Assembly: GCA_003427395.1 (NCBI GenBank)
Contig: BFEA01000300.1
Span: 1,213,099 to 1,252,060, forward strand
Length of the DNA stretch: 38,962 bases
Reading direction: 5' to 3'
Source of the DNA: Chara braunii
Taxonomy: Eukaryota; Streptophyta; Charophyceae; Charales; Characeae
The notes beneath the pieces are model-generated. The model had not been told where the DNA came from. It worked only from the letters and a program-made list of their open reading frames with translations, and did not search any database. This document shows, one piece after another, positions 29,106-38,962 of the stretch. Position numbers and translations under genes: made by a program. Numbering within the stretch: the first letter of the stretch is position 1; each line of letters begins with the position of its first letter.

Positions 29106-30500
29106 GTCACCCCCCCCTTCACCGAAGTATGCCTTGCCTGTACCCGTTCGTTTGGTGAACGAGCTGCAAATGTGCGTCTGGATCTGGCGCTGTCGGTGCG
29201 AATACCCTTACAAGGGTATCCGCCCTGGTTTTTGCAGACGACAGAAATAGTTTGGTTTGTAGTTCTAAGTATACCGTGAGAGGCGCAACAGTGTCTGTGG
29301 TTTACGTTGACTGTATGGTTGACAAGAATAAAGAGTGTGGGGGCGCGTAGATTTGAGGCGCGCGTGATCTTTTTTTTTATTGATGGTTGTGAAAATCGGC
29401 ATAGTTGCCGACCAGATTTTTGTTTTTCTGATTAAGATAGGATTAAAAGGATTACGTCTCGTGATTGGTGCGCTTGCCGGTGACCTGTGCGTACGTGCGG
29501 AGGACGACATCGACAACAAGGTGGTTCTGAAAGTATTTCAGTAGGTCTGCACGTCGCGCAATGTTTGTTTATTTGAGCATCCGACAAAAGTAGACTCAAC
29601 CTTGGGCCTAGCGCTAGCAGGATACGACGCCAGACTTTATGGTTGTCCCGACAGTCGGGGACCTTGAGTGCATGCCTCGTCTGATGGGCCCACGTATTGA
29701 GATGTCGGCGAGAGTCCGCTATCACACCGCTGTTGGGAATAGGGCGCGGTCAGGGCTTGGGTTTGTAGTTGCACTCGAGGCAAAGAAACCGGTAATGCAG
29801 AATGTATATGACCCACATTTCGGGTTCGGTAGGGTCACGCGGGGGTATGTTGTGTTCGCGGGGTTGCCTGAAGTATGATTACAAACTATTTTTGTGACAG
29901 CGCCGAGGTTACCCCTTTATATAGTATTACGGGGGAGCCCCGTAGCAGCCACATTCGGGTTCAAGCCCCTGTGGGGGAATATGAGGGAGCCGCACCCATC
30001 AGCGGGCGCGATACATATCGCAGCAGGTGGGTGATACTGGGCAGGGGTCAGCCGGTAACATCAGGACCGAGCCTCGTTGACAGGCCAGTCAATGTTTCTC
30101 CCCTTCAGGTCCCTCTCCCCTATGGACTTCAGCGGTCTCTGCTGAGGGCCCCTCATGGAAGGGGGGGGACCAACGGTGTACCTCTAGGAGGCGGGGGGCT
30201 AGCTGCTCACAAAAGGGACTATCGAACCGACTGGTCGTCGTTTCCCTCCGAGGTTTCCCTCTGATAGTTGGAGCTGCTGGAACAACCGGCCGCCCGATAC
30301 GACAGGGTCTGCTGCTGTCGGGCCTGTGTCTCGAAGAAACGAGGTGGGAGGCCGTAGAAATAGGAAGCGTTGGAAAAAAACGGTGGGGGCTGGCGCGGTA
30401 GAGTGACGGGCAGTAAGGCTGACCGGGCGGCTTCGCGCAACGAAAGAGCGACGGGCGAACAACAGAATGGAAAAAGAATGCATTCGACGTCTGAGAGGAG
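29106..30500. other. No gene recognised
   Basis: Higher GC and more CpG than the 19-28 kb region. Two consecutive + strand frames (29639-29878 and 29875-30264) overlap by 4 bp, but no domain or splice-supported continuity was recognised in either. They are not called as genes. Confidence 0.45.
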
Positions 30501-30529
30501 AGGGGAGGAGCTATGGCGAAGCTGAAGAC

Positions 30530-30962
30530 AGTGAAGATCGCCCGTTTCTTAACGAAATCGGGCGGGCGAAAGTGTTAGTAAAGGGTTTACGGACCAGGCG
30601 AACGTAGTAGTCGTGTCCATTTTTGAAACGGAGCAGTGGGGGGGGAGTTGGATAGCGAGGTTAGTGCGCGGTGGCTATGGCAGAAGCCGGAGGGAGCGAG
30701 GGAGGAGTGATGGCGTGAAAACCCGCTCGATATTTAATGGTATCGAGCGGGGAAGAGCACGACCCCGAGAGTTTTATGTTGGGCGAGCACGAATCCGGGG
30801 TCAGTACTAGCAGAAGGTGAGTGGTTCAGCAGTTAGAGAAGAGAAGGGCCGCGCGGAGGTATGGCGGCTGGAAGAAAAGAGGAGGAAGTAGCTCGTCCCG
30901 CCCGTTTCTGAGGGATATCGAGCAAGCCAAGAGCCGAACCCGGGGTTTTCAACCCGGGCGAG
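30530..30962. other. Cluster of GC-rich hairpins
   Basis: CCCGCTCGATA/TATCGAGCGGG (30722-30732 with 30741-30751) is a perfect 11-bp stem. Others are cgcccgtttc/gaaatcgggcg (about 30538-30565, one bulge), GACCCCG/CGGGGTC (30761-30767 with 30796-30802) and cccggggttttcaacccggg near 30940. Such close packing differs from the flanking DNA. Confidence 0.75.
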
Positions 30963-31048
30963 CTGGTTGGTAGCAGTAGTTTGAGGGGTAGGTTAGTAGG
31001 ATGGGAGTTAGAAAGGAAAGGGGCTGCGTGGGAGTAGGGGAGTACTTA

Positions 31049-31902
31049 CCTCGAGGTGGGGCTGAATGTATTGGATCGTACTCCAGCGATAGATGCATTC
31101 GATTTCGCTCGTTATATCGGTGGAAGTAGAGGGAGGCCGGCGTGTGTCGAAGACTCACCTGTGTGCCAAGGCGCCGCCCAACCTATCGATGGAAGAAGCT
31201 CCTCTCTAACTCTCTGCGTGTATGGCTGGACAGCGGTATATATGTCCACGCTCTAGCGGAAGGTTTATGCGATTTGCTCATTCTAGTGACGGGAGCAGCG
31301 TGAGAGCGGTCCTGGGGCTTGGGATGCTCACCTGTTGACAGGTGCGTTGCTCTGCAAGTAGCTTTGTGCTATCTTTCTGCGCTCGTGAGGGTGAACTGGC
31401 GGTGTACCTTGTGATGTTCTAGGGAACTGGTCAGGAGGGTGGTCAGGTATGGCCATGCGAATCAAGATTATGCACTACAAACGGATGGCAGTGGTGGAGG
31501 TAGCGGACGCCTACCTACCGGCGGTTGGATAAAGTCGTGGGGATATCGAGGATCGAACATGCAGAAGTAGATGGAGTAGCCAGGAAGAGAAAGGGATAGG
31601 GGTTTGCTCCTGTCAGAAAAGAGGGTTGCAGTTGCACGTTGCTCGACCCACTTAGGGAGCAACGACGGAGGTAGAAAATGATGAGGAATAGAAGGGGGCG
31701 AGGGAGTACATACCTGAGAGGCCGAACACAGCGGTGCAAAAGAGGAATCTGACTATTGGTTGGGGAAGTTCAACGGAAAGGCAGAGCTGAAAGGGAGGCT
31801 GCGGGAGTAGGGAAACTCACCTGTGGATCGGTGGACCGCCTGTTCCTGACTATTGGAATAGCGAACTAATGAAGAGATAGCCATAGGGCTTTGGAGGCTT
31901 AC
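31049..31902 (-). other. Series of near-consensus 5' splice-site sequences on the - strand
   Basis: Read on the - strand, AG-or-CG|GT(A/G)(A/G)GT-type donors have their first intron base at 31902, 31820, 31713, 31518, 31331, 31158 and 31049 (for example CACAG|GTGAGT and CTCGAG|GTAAGT). Another lies at 33851 (AAAG|GTAAGTAC). Spacings are 80-195 bp. This could be a multi-exon transcript with short exons, or a chance or repeat-derived series; reading frames between them were not resolved. Confidence 0.4.
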
Positions 31903-31964
31903 CTATCGGCCAGTGCACAGTCCACCCTGCTAGATGAGGTAACCAAAGAAGGATCGGCATCTGC

Positions 31965-32415
31965 AAGCACGACTGTTGCTGTTGATCGGAGTAACTTCTG
32001 GAAGAGGAGCAGCTACTGCTGATTGTCGTTGTTGCTGCTGCTGAGGTTGGTTTTTCTGGAGGGCGGTGTTGTGGCTGTTGCAGGGCTTGTTGAGGACAAA
32101 AGAGTAATATTCAGAGAGGTGGTGCTGGAGATTGAGAGTTCGTCGGACAGGCCGGCTCTGCAGTTGGCTGAAGATGGTCCATGCGGGTTTACTTGACCAC
32201 CATTGCGGGGCCGTTAGCGTTCGAACCGGTGAGAGCATTGCTATTGGCAACCACTTGAGTGAACGGATGCGGCGAACTTAGTTGGGCTATGTAGTATGCT
32301 CGAACCTCACTGTTGGAACTGTTGTTGTCTGCTGTTGGCTGCTGCATCTGTGCACAAACTGCTGCTGCTGGCTGCTGCGTATTGCTGCCTATTGCTGCTG
32401 ACTATTACAGACTGC
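31965..32415. repeat. CTG/CAG-rich imperfect trinucleotide region
   Basis: ttgctgctgctgagg near 32034, and gctgctgctggctgctgcgt plus attgctgc units at 32359-32400. On the - strand these are CAG runs that would encode Gln. Confidence 0.8.
32189..32401 (-). CDS. Candidate exon, Q/N/S-rich open frame
   Basis: A 70-codon frame runs on the - strand between stops at 32404-32402 and 32191-32189. It contains QMQQPTADNNSSNSEVRAYY, then IAQLSSPHPFTQVVANSNAL, then TGSNANGPAMVV. Composition changes from CAG-repeat Gln/Ala to a varied, protein-like sequence. A possible donor (AA|GTAAAC) overlaps the stop. No family is recognised. With the donor-like series at 31.0-31.9 kb it could belong to a minus-strand gene encoding a Gln-rich protein, but CAG/CTG repeats alone can create such frames. 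Confidence 0.25.
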   Translation of the reverse strand, partial: SAAIGSNTQQPAAAVCAQMQQPTADNNSSNSEVRAYYIAQLSSPHPFTQVVANSNALTGSNANGPAMVVK

Positions 32416-32419
32416 TATG

Positions 32420-33085
32420 CGGCGGCGATTGGGTTGAGGAAAGGTGTTGAGACTCGGAGAGGTGACTAGACTTTACAAGTAGGGGGTTAGTGCTACGATT
32501 TGGGAGGTCGTCAGGGGGTTGATTTCAACAGTTTGACTTCAGAAGTTGGCCAAGCTGATACTATGAGGCCATCATTGCGAGGCCCTCAGGCGAGTGAAGG
32601 TATCAAGACCCTCTCCCAAGAGTTGAGTTTGTCCCTCTCTTGTATCTCGAGCGTCTGAAACCCCTTATCTTCTGCCCTTCTTACTCTAAGTCTAGTCTCG
32701 ATCTAAGAGAAAGGCGGCATGCGGGATTTCGACCCGTAGGACTGCAGCAAGACTCTGTGGGGAGTCAGCCCACCGATTGCGGGAGCTCTGGCGAAACTCA
32801 AAAGGAGTTCTGGAGGCAGGGAACTGAGAGGTAACTATTGCTTTCCCTCTATAAACCCAGTTATAGCCCCTATCTGTATTCCTTGCTATGTTTTGACTGA
32901 GTATGTTGCCTGTCTCCCTATTTTGACTTTCAGTTTGCATTTCATGACACAATTCATACTAAGTAAAGGCATGTGTGCGTGAAATCGGTTTCAACTTTGT
33001 TGTATGACTGAAAGCAGATTGTGGGGTTGCATCTGGGGGAAGGCTGGGAGGAGGGCAGTATTGCCTGAGTTTGACTGGGTCAACC
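32420..33085. other. No gene recognised
   Basis: Single-copy-looking sequence with short frames and small hairpins. It precedes the hairpin-loop array and gives no recognisable product. Confidence 0.45.
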
Positions 33086-33088
33086 AAG

Positions 33089-33754
33089 GCTGGGTCAGTT
33101 TCATAAGTTTGGGAAGGCTTAGTGCTCTGTTTATTTTTGGATTGCGTGGAGAGCCAGTCAAATCCATAAGTTTGGGTAGTCTAGCTGCTCTGACCTACGA
33201 GGGTTGCTTGTGATTGACTTTTCAGGAGCCAGTCAAATCCATAAGTTTGGGTAGCTTGGCGACCTTGTTTTCTTTGGGTTTCTGTGAGTTTCTTTTTGCT
33301 TTGGCTTTAAGAGAATGAACCAGGCAAAGGACCAGACAAGTTTCATAAGTTTGGGTGGTCTTGGTCCAATACCACGCACATGCTGGAACCAAAAGGATAT
33401 AATTTGACTATACTTTACTATTATTCTATCTATGAACAGGCTAGTCAGACGGGGTTCCATAAGTTTGGGTGGTCTGACTATAGCCTATCACCAACTGAAG
33501 AGAGTACTAATTAAGAATAAACTTGAGGTAAGAAGGGTCAGACTGAATCTTGAGCTGAAGATGATCGGTTCAGTTATATGCTACCTCAAAAGACTAAGTG
33601 AAGATAATTATATAAATCTTGGATATTTAAACAGTTCAGGGCGACNAGAGTGGCCTAGTCATATGCTCAAAGAAGAGAAAAGTTGTTGTGCCTTGTGTTT
33701 GTGTATACTCTATGGCTGAGCTAGACATGTTCCATAAGTTTGAGTGGTCTAGCT
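33089..33754 (+). repeat. Array of six hairpins with a conserved ~20-nt loop
   Basis: The loop core (t/c)cataagttt(g)ggg(a/t)(a/g) occurs at 33101, 33164, 33239, 33342, 33457 and 33732, at irregular intervals. Flanks pair in every copy but differ in sequence: CTGGGTC/GGCTTAG (with G-T pairs), GCCAGTC/GTCTAGC (5 of 7), GCCAGTC/GCTTGGC (6 of 7), GGACCAGAC/GTCTTGGTCC (one bulge), TAGTCAGAC/GTCTGACTA (perfect 9) and AGCTAGAC/GTCTAGCT (perfect 8). Constant loop plus co-varying stems suggests selection or copying of a structured RNA or DNA. No known family is recognised. An N lies at 33646. Confidence 0.85.
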
Positions 33755-33965
33755 TTATGCCCTATGTAAGCTCGGGGTAAAGGGATAAATCATTGAAAGA
33801 CTACGAATTATTGTTTGTCCAGATTGACCTGGGGATGGTGAGAGTACTTACCTTTGTGGCTTGACCTGTATTTGACTGAGTGAGGTTACTACTTAGTTTG
33901 GGTTTCAAGTTGATAGGTAGCTGCTTTGGTTGTTCGCCATGTGCTAGAGCCATAGGAGTTAGTTT

Positions 33966-34025
33966 CAATTCCTGCATTTTCTGAGCTAAGTTTTTTTACT
34001 TAGGTCAATTTCTGCATTTTCTGGG
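33966..34025 (+). repeat. Direct repeat, 20-bp unit spaced by 20 bp
   Basis: caattcctgcattttctgag at 33966 and caatttctgcattttctggg at 34006 flank a CTAAG/CTTAG mini-hairpin with a T-rich loop. It lies between the hairpin array and the three-copy repeat. Confidence 0.85.
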
Positions 34026-34040
34026 ATCTTTTGTTATACT

Positions 34041-34370
34041 TGGTCTTGTATAAATCTTGGTAAGCCACTTTCTCTACGGGAAGCGCTGCCGAAATTTCTA
34101 CAAAACCAAGGAGTTAGTCAGACTTTGTCTTTTTCAGGGTCTAACTTTTCTGACTTTTTCGCTTAGTAAAAATCTGTAACATCTCATTTTCTAAAGGGAG
34201 TGCTACCCAATTTTTTGCTAATTCAGGGAGTTAAACAAAATTAGACTTTGAAAAGTCAAAGTCACTGTAGATTCTGAACTTAGCTTTGTATAATTTCTGG
34301 AAAGACACTTTTCCTACGGAAAGCGCTGCCGAAATTTTCTTAGTTTAGAGAAGTTAGATTATATTTTGAC
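34041..34370 (+). repeat. Three-copy tandem repeat, period about 117-123 bp
   Basis: The blocks 'tgta(taa)at.tctgg.aag.cacttt.ctac', 'gggaagcgctgccgaaattt' and 'gagttag..agactttg' recur. The central string is at 34078-34096, diverged at 34193-34212 (gggagtgctacccaa), and again at 34318-34337. Copies 1 and 3 are more alike than either is to copy 2. Confidence 0.8.
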
Positions 34371-34379
34371 AGGTGGCGA

Positions 34380-36240
34380 TTCTTGCAATCCACTCTATAT
34401 AGAGGAGACTCTGCCAGGGTCTACCTTTCTTTGGGCACTTGCTTAGAGGCAGACCTAGGCTTAGTTTGTAGAAGGGTCTTGGGTGAGAGTGTGTTATGGA
34501 GTTGTATTCTCCATACACTTATAACTTTAGTTTGAGGATTGGTCTGTTTTGTGTTACAGGTCTTCTTGATCGATTGATTCAGGATTTGGGCTAGATTCAA
34601 GTTGATCTTACGAGGATCGTCTTCTGTTATCACTGATAACAGGTCGGTTGCGGATTCGTAGGTTTACGACTCAACTTCAATCCACTCTTGTTACTAAACC
34701 TAAAGGTTTTAGCTTTGTGATTTGAATTGTTTTGTTGTGTTTTCACCCGGACTTTATTTGAATGGTTATTTAAAGAAAAGTACTGAGTATTTTATTTTGA
34801 GGAGTTGCACAAGAGTGAGGCTAATATGGCTAAAAGCAAGGGGTGTGAGTGCAGAGAATGGTTGAAGTTGACCCCGTGTAGTGCATAAATTTTTTTGGTT
34901 GGATCTTTGATGTGATTGCAGGTATGTTTGGTGATTCGGACTTTGGATTTGACTGTCTGCGTTCACATGCATATGTATATGGCTGAGAGGAGGCCCACTG
35001 TGACTGTGAGAAGTGATCGTCCTATATTAATAACTCTTATTTACATACGTATTTACTTATGATTTGAGTGTTCGCGCGATCTATCGCGACCCTTCGTATG
35101 GGTTAGGCAGATTATGTGTTGAGAGAAAACGGAGATCCTCTTTTATCCTTTGTTTTTTAGAGTTTTTATAGTTGGACGGCTGCCAAAGTCAAACCCCTTG
35201 ACTTAACTCTAGAACCTAGATAATGGAGCTGGTCTCCAGGGCCATAAGAGACGATCGCCACCACAGGTATGAACCTGTGTACCACCCACTCTCCGCAAGG
35301 AGCAGAAGAGGGTGTGGTTCTCAACCGCACTAGGCGGTTATCCAGCGTCGAGAGATTAACCCTCAAGGCTCGTGTCAGCTGACACTTGAGTGCCGAATGC
35401 GACCCTCGAGATTAACGAGGACCGCATGAGTATGGGTACTACATAGTACGTCATCATTTCGATCGCTTGCATATGCTTGCATTGCGAATCGATATGAGTT
35501 AGTCCTTCGTCCTCGCGATTTTATACTAAGTCTCGCGTGCGATGCCTATCCGATTTCCGCATCGGAGAGTTATGGGATGGCTACTAAGGGACTAGGAGTG
35601 TTGTCGCGTTGTTTGTTCAGTGTCGTTTTGTATATGTGCGTGTGTAGGTATGTGTGTTTTTATTTTTATGTTCTTTATAGTGGTGTGCGCGTGGTGTGTG
35701 GGATGAGTCCTAGTCGACCGGCGACGAGTCGCGCTTGAGACCTCATCCCCCCAAGATGCCGGTTCGCGTGTGGGTCCGATAGAGGTGTATTACCGCGCGT
35801 ACCCCCTATGCTACAGCGAACGAGAAACGCCCTCGGCTGGTCCACCTCTGCGATTGCAGCTGATCAGCTTTCGTACTGTGAACTGGTAGCTCGACGGGGA
35901 TACGCCCACCGAAGGGAGGTGACAGCTCCCGTAAGGTGGAGGTAAGTCGTGCCTCGCGTAGGCCCTATCCTGTCGTAGGGGCTCGCGAGACGTATGGTTG
36001 GCGCACTCAGCCGGAGCGGCTTGCGGAAGCTCCATGTGTAATCACGACGAGGATCAAGTCCAACTCTTGCGTGACGCGGTCGGGAGGGTCATGCGCTGCC
36101 CTTGTGCGGTGCCGGACCGATGCGCTCGACAATGCACTTCGTGCGCTAGATACAGGCACGCGAGGGAGGGGATAATGACCCTGTTGAGCTTCACTCTAGT
36201 TCGACTCTCTGAAATAACTAAAAAAAGTCAGGGAGGGGTG
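34380..36240. other. Hairpin-rich, CpG-rich sequence with no gene recognised
   Basis: It contains palindromes such as GTGTCAGCTGACAC (35372-35385) nested in CTCAAG/CTTGAG, and CCTCG-agattaa-CGAGG at about 35403. Open frames at 35811-36333 overlap on both strands and have no recognisable domain. Confidence 0.5.
35235..35345 (-). other. tRNA-like sequence, tentative
   Basis: On the - strand tggataaccgcctagtgcgg near 35345 could be an A-box region. acaggttcatacctgt (palindromic arm near 35263-35278) could be a T-arm, but with a 6-nt loop and no matching acceptor stem. It is more likely tRNA-derived or coincidental than a tRNA gene. Confidence 0.25.
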
Positions 36241-37400
36241 GCCATTCATCTAAAAAACGATGAGCTGCCCCCTCACGAAGGAAAAAAAAAGAAAAGGGGA
36301 AATGACAATGTATGTGGCGGTGGTTCTGGTTAGGTAAGTGTGTGTGTGATTGTGATTGCGCCTGCTCGTTTTTTAAACAGGCTGCACTGTTGGCTGGGTA
36401 CAGCTATTCCTTGAAGCATATGGCCTGGGAAGAAGGCTAGATGCTTCTGGGATTGGAAGTCCTTGGTTCGCCTAGAGGAACATCAAGGCCTATAACCCTT
36501 GATCGTGTGTTCAGCTCAAGGGCCCAGGCCAGTTCCATATTTTTGACTGTGGGCCAAGTTGCTGTCCATAACCCTCAGCTAGCTATAAAAGCCAACAACT
36601 CCCACACTTGCCTCACAATTGTTGAGGTTGTGATGCTGCTCACTTGCACTTCAAGTGCAGATTGAGCTTCATCACACTGTGAGGGGTGATGCTGCTGGTG
36701 GAGGTTTGCAGGGAGATAGAGAGTGGGAGAAGGGCAGCCACAGCCAGAGGCAGGGAGCTAACTTCCCCACCGCTGTGTTGGTGCTGCAGCCGGTAGGCTG
36801 TGTCGGGGGTTTGATTATGCGGCAAGTGGCATGCGTTGGCGAGGTGTTCTCCGTTTGGCAACACGGCGATGGAGGTGTGTTGAAGGATTATGATGCACAC
36901 ATTTTTCAATGTATCAGAAACATTTTGAGGGGAGGTGCTGCTGAAATTGTGCAGCAGAGTGAGGTTTTGTGAAGTCAGGCGACGATGCTACAAAATCTAT
37001 ATGTAGTGATTTTTTTTGTATGCGACCAAGTGGAGGTGCCGCTAAACAACGATGGTGACCACATCGTGGCGTGGCAGTTGTGGTGTGATTGTTGAGTTGG
37101 TGACATTTGCGGTACTTACGCCGAAAAACCGCCCTTACTTTTTCGGAGACGTGCGGTGCGAACTACCGTCTTAACCCGAAAACAAGGTACGTACCTTGTA
37201 TTCAAGTTACCTCCGAGAAATTGGTTATAAGAAATCGTTGTTAAATTTTCGAATAGAAGGTACCCTCGAACTATGTGTCCGAAATTCGATTCAACGGGGG
37301 TCTCCCATTGAACGGTCCAATGCCCGTTGAACCCCTGTTATAATGTCGCACTATACCGCGTTAGAACGAGGTACAACGCGGCCCGCAGAATGTTTTTTCG
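36241..37400. other. No gene recognised; exact 18-bp palindrome inside
   Basis: The + strand frame 36655-36972 and overlapping - strand frame 36640-36909 have no recognisable domain. ACAAGGTAC/GTACCTTGT at 37182-37199 is a perfect palindrome. TTCAACGGG (37290-37298) pairs with CCCGTTGAA (37323-37331) around an inner CATTG/CAATG pair. Confidence 0.5.
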
Positions 37401-37556
37401 CAAGTAAAAAAAAAAAAAAAAAAAAAGGGTGTAGATTTTTTTGCGCTACACCTCCCCATATTTTTTTCAATTTTTTTTTTAGCATTAAAATTATTTTTAA
37501 AAAATCAAAAACCTAACCAGACTCAAAACACATCGAATTTTTTTAATTTTTTTTTA

Positions 37557-37563
37557 TTGATGA

Positions 37564-37613
<50 letters not shown>

Positions 37614-38258
37614 GGGGGATGGGTCGTCCCCCCCCCCCTCACCCAATCATACACAACACACACACACACACACACTTACTTGCGCCGGGTTTGAAAGAGG
37701 TTTTTTCCTCTTTTTTTTTACTTGTTTTTTTTTTTGATTGATTGATTGAGTGAGCGCGCTCCGGGCCTGGTGAAAAAGGGGCAGACCAGCGCCCAACAAA
37801 AGTATAAATCAAGATGAAGCACCCAACCATTCATTCATTCGCTGTGTTAGCCATGCGGAAGCGCTGCTACAACGTTTTGCGCGAGGTGGTCTGCAGAGTG
37901 TCTGAAGTCGAAGTGGGCTGGAAGATGATAATGTAGCCATAGTAATAGTAGTGAGCGGCCATAGCCGCCATACGTTAGAGTTAGTTATTAGTGTGTATGT
38001 GTGTGTGATTCAGAGTGAGCGTTTGTGGGGTATTCATGGTGATCCAGAGTTGATGCGTGCGTGAACAGTGGTGTTGGATACAATGACGAGAGTTGGGATG
38101 TTTGACGCTCATCTGCCATAGCCAGCTGAAGCGAGTTTGCATGTGGACTGTGTTCGTGGTTTCCATATCTCTGAGTTTTTGAGTGGGCGTACTGCGCCAG
38201 TGTGAATCGTCATTTGTTGCATGTTTGCAAAGTGGAAAAGAAAGTGAGTCTGATTGCA

Positions 38259-38289
<31 letters not shown>

Positions 38290-38872
38290 GGGGGATGGGT
38301 CGCCCCCTCCATCCCCACCCAATCTCACATACACACACACACACACACACACTTACTTACTTACTTGCGCAGGGTTTGAAAACGACCTCATTCGTTTCTT
38401 TTTTTTACTTTTTTTTTATTGATTGATTGATTGATTGATTGGTGGAGGAGGGGTCGCCCCCCCCACCCCCACCCACACCCAATCAAACACACACACACAC
38501 ACATTTACTACTATTTATTGTGCTTTCAATTAACACAATTGTGATGTCGACTAATCACATCCTGGAGCTGGAGAAAACGTAACCTTCTCTCCTCTATGGA
38601 AACTTAGAGGTAATAAATGAGCTCAAAACGGTGAAGGCATAAATTACAAGGTCAAGTTAACGCTGTGGTAAGAACCTATTCTGAAGTCAAACGTGCTTAC
38701 TTCTTTTATATCAATATTGAATTACGTCGTTTGACAGATACTTTGCGGGTTGTATAAGAAGACCGCGTCAAAGTCACACACACACACACATACGCACACA
38801 CACACACTTACTTACTTGCACAGGGTTTGAAAACGGCTTCATTCGTTTTTTTTTTTTACTTTTTATTTATTG

Positions 38873-38906
<34 letters not shown>

Positions 38907-38962
38907 GGAGGATGGGTCGCCCCCCCCACCCCCACCCAATCAAACACACACACACACACACA
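37557..38962 (+). repeat. Compound microsatellite array, four units
   Basis: Each unit is (GATT)n, then ggtgg(g/a)gga(t/g)gggtcg, a C-rich block ending acccaatc, then (AC)n, (ACTT)n, gcgcagggtttgaaaacg and a T-tract. Units start at about 37560, 38260, 38418 and 38872 (the last truncated by the window end). An extra tail lies at 38775-38865, so an insertion separates units three and four. GATTGG.GGGGATGG pairs with CCATCCCCACCCAATC in unit two. Confidence 0.92.

Noticed and set aside
29639-30264. Two adjacent plus-strand frames as a gene
   Set aside because: No recognisable domain, no splice support and composition like the surrounding CpG-rich noncoding block.
35684-35745. Hammerhead-ribozyme-like string (ggatgagtcc ... 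gacgagtc)
   Set aside because: The invariant CTGATGA and GAAA core positions are changed, and the flanking helices do not form.
37557-38962. CRISPR-like array because of regularly recurring units
   Set aside because: The units are compound microsatellites with variable length and no unique spacers, in a eukaryotic context.

Overview
The window is eukaryotic nuclear DNA, probably from a streptophyte (green plant lineage) and possibly a repeat-rich charophyte alga. Three things point this way. There is one recognisable protein-coding gene, split by GT-AG introns, and its product matches the conserved core of the plant protein EDM2. There is an insertion resembling a plant or algal mitochondrial group II intron reverse transcriptase. 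Most of the rest is noncoding sequence full of microsatellites, tRNA-derived short interspersed elements and foldback elements. The charophyte assignment is inference; no species-diagnostic marker was seen.

Positions 1-15191 hold the gene. Seven exons on the + strand (2108-2200, 3751-3792, 4781-4894, 6218-6292, 8230-8348, 9579-9636, 13158-15191) join in frame to 844 residues plus a stop. The 5' part of the gene, where land-plant EDM2 carries its PHD-type fingers, is not recognisable here and probably lies upstream of the window. Exons 1-6 and the start of exon 7 form a methyltransferase-like core with DFCCG and NPPFG motifs. The rest of exon 7 is a long, repeat-built Arg/Glu/Met-rich and Gly/Pro-rich tail. 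The introns hold tRNA-like SINEs, a 96-bp TIR element, G-rich tandem duplications and long (CT)n tracts.

Positions 15192-23900 are noncoding: a tandem duplication near 16 kb, a duplicated ~240-bp element (17.45 and 18.63 kb), a 114-bp near-perfect palindrome, a 395-bp MITE with an exact 8-bp target-site duplication (hAT-like), an 87-bp tandem repeat at 19.6 kb, and a direct/inverted repeat cluster at 21.6-21.9 kb.

Positions 23915-24402 are a fragment of a group II intron-encoded reverse transcriptase with a nonsense codon, best read as a nuclear mitochondrial insertion (NUMT). Positions 24.4-28.8 kb hold (GATT)n tracts, a family of 32-bp quasi-palindromes, polypurine tracts and an inverted copy of an element also found at base 1.

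Positions 28.8-37.4 kb are unusually rich in hairpins. The most striking part is 33.09-33.75 kb: six copies of a roughly 20-nt sequence sit in the loops of hairpins whose stems differ in sequence but mostly keep pairing. A weakly supported minus-strand gene (Q/N/S-rich open frame plus a series of strong donor-like sites) may lie at 31.0-32.4 kb. The window ends in a compound microsatellite array (37.55-38.96 kb).
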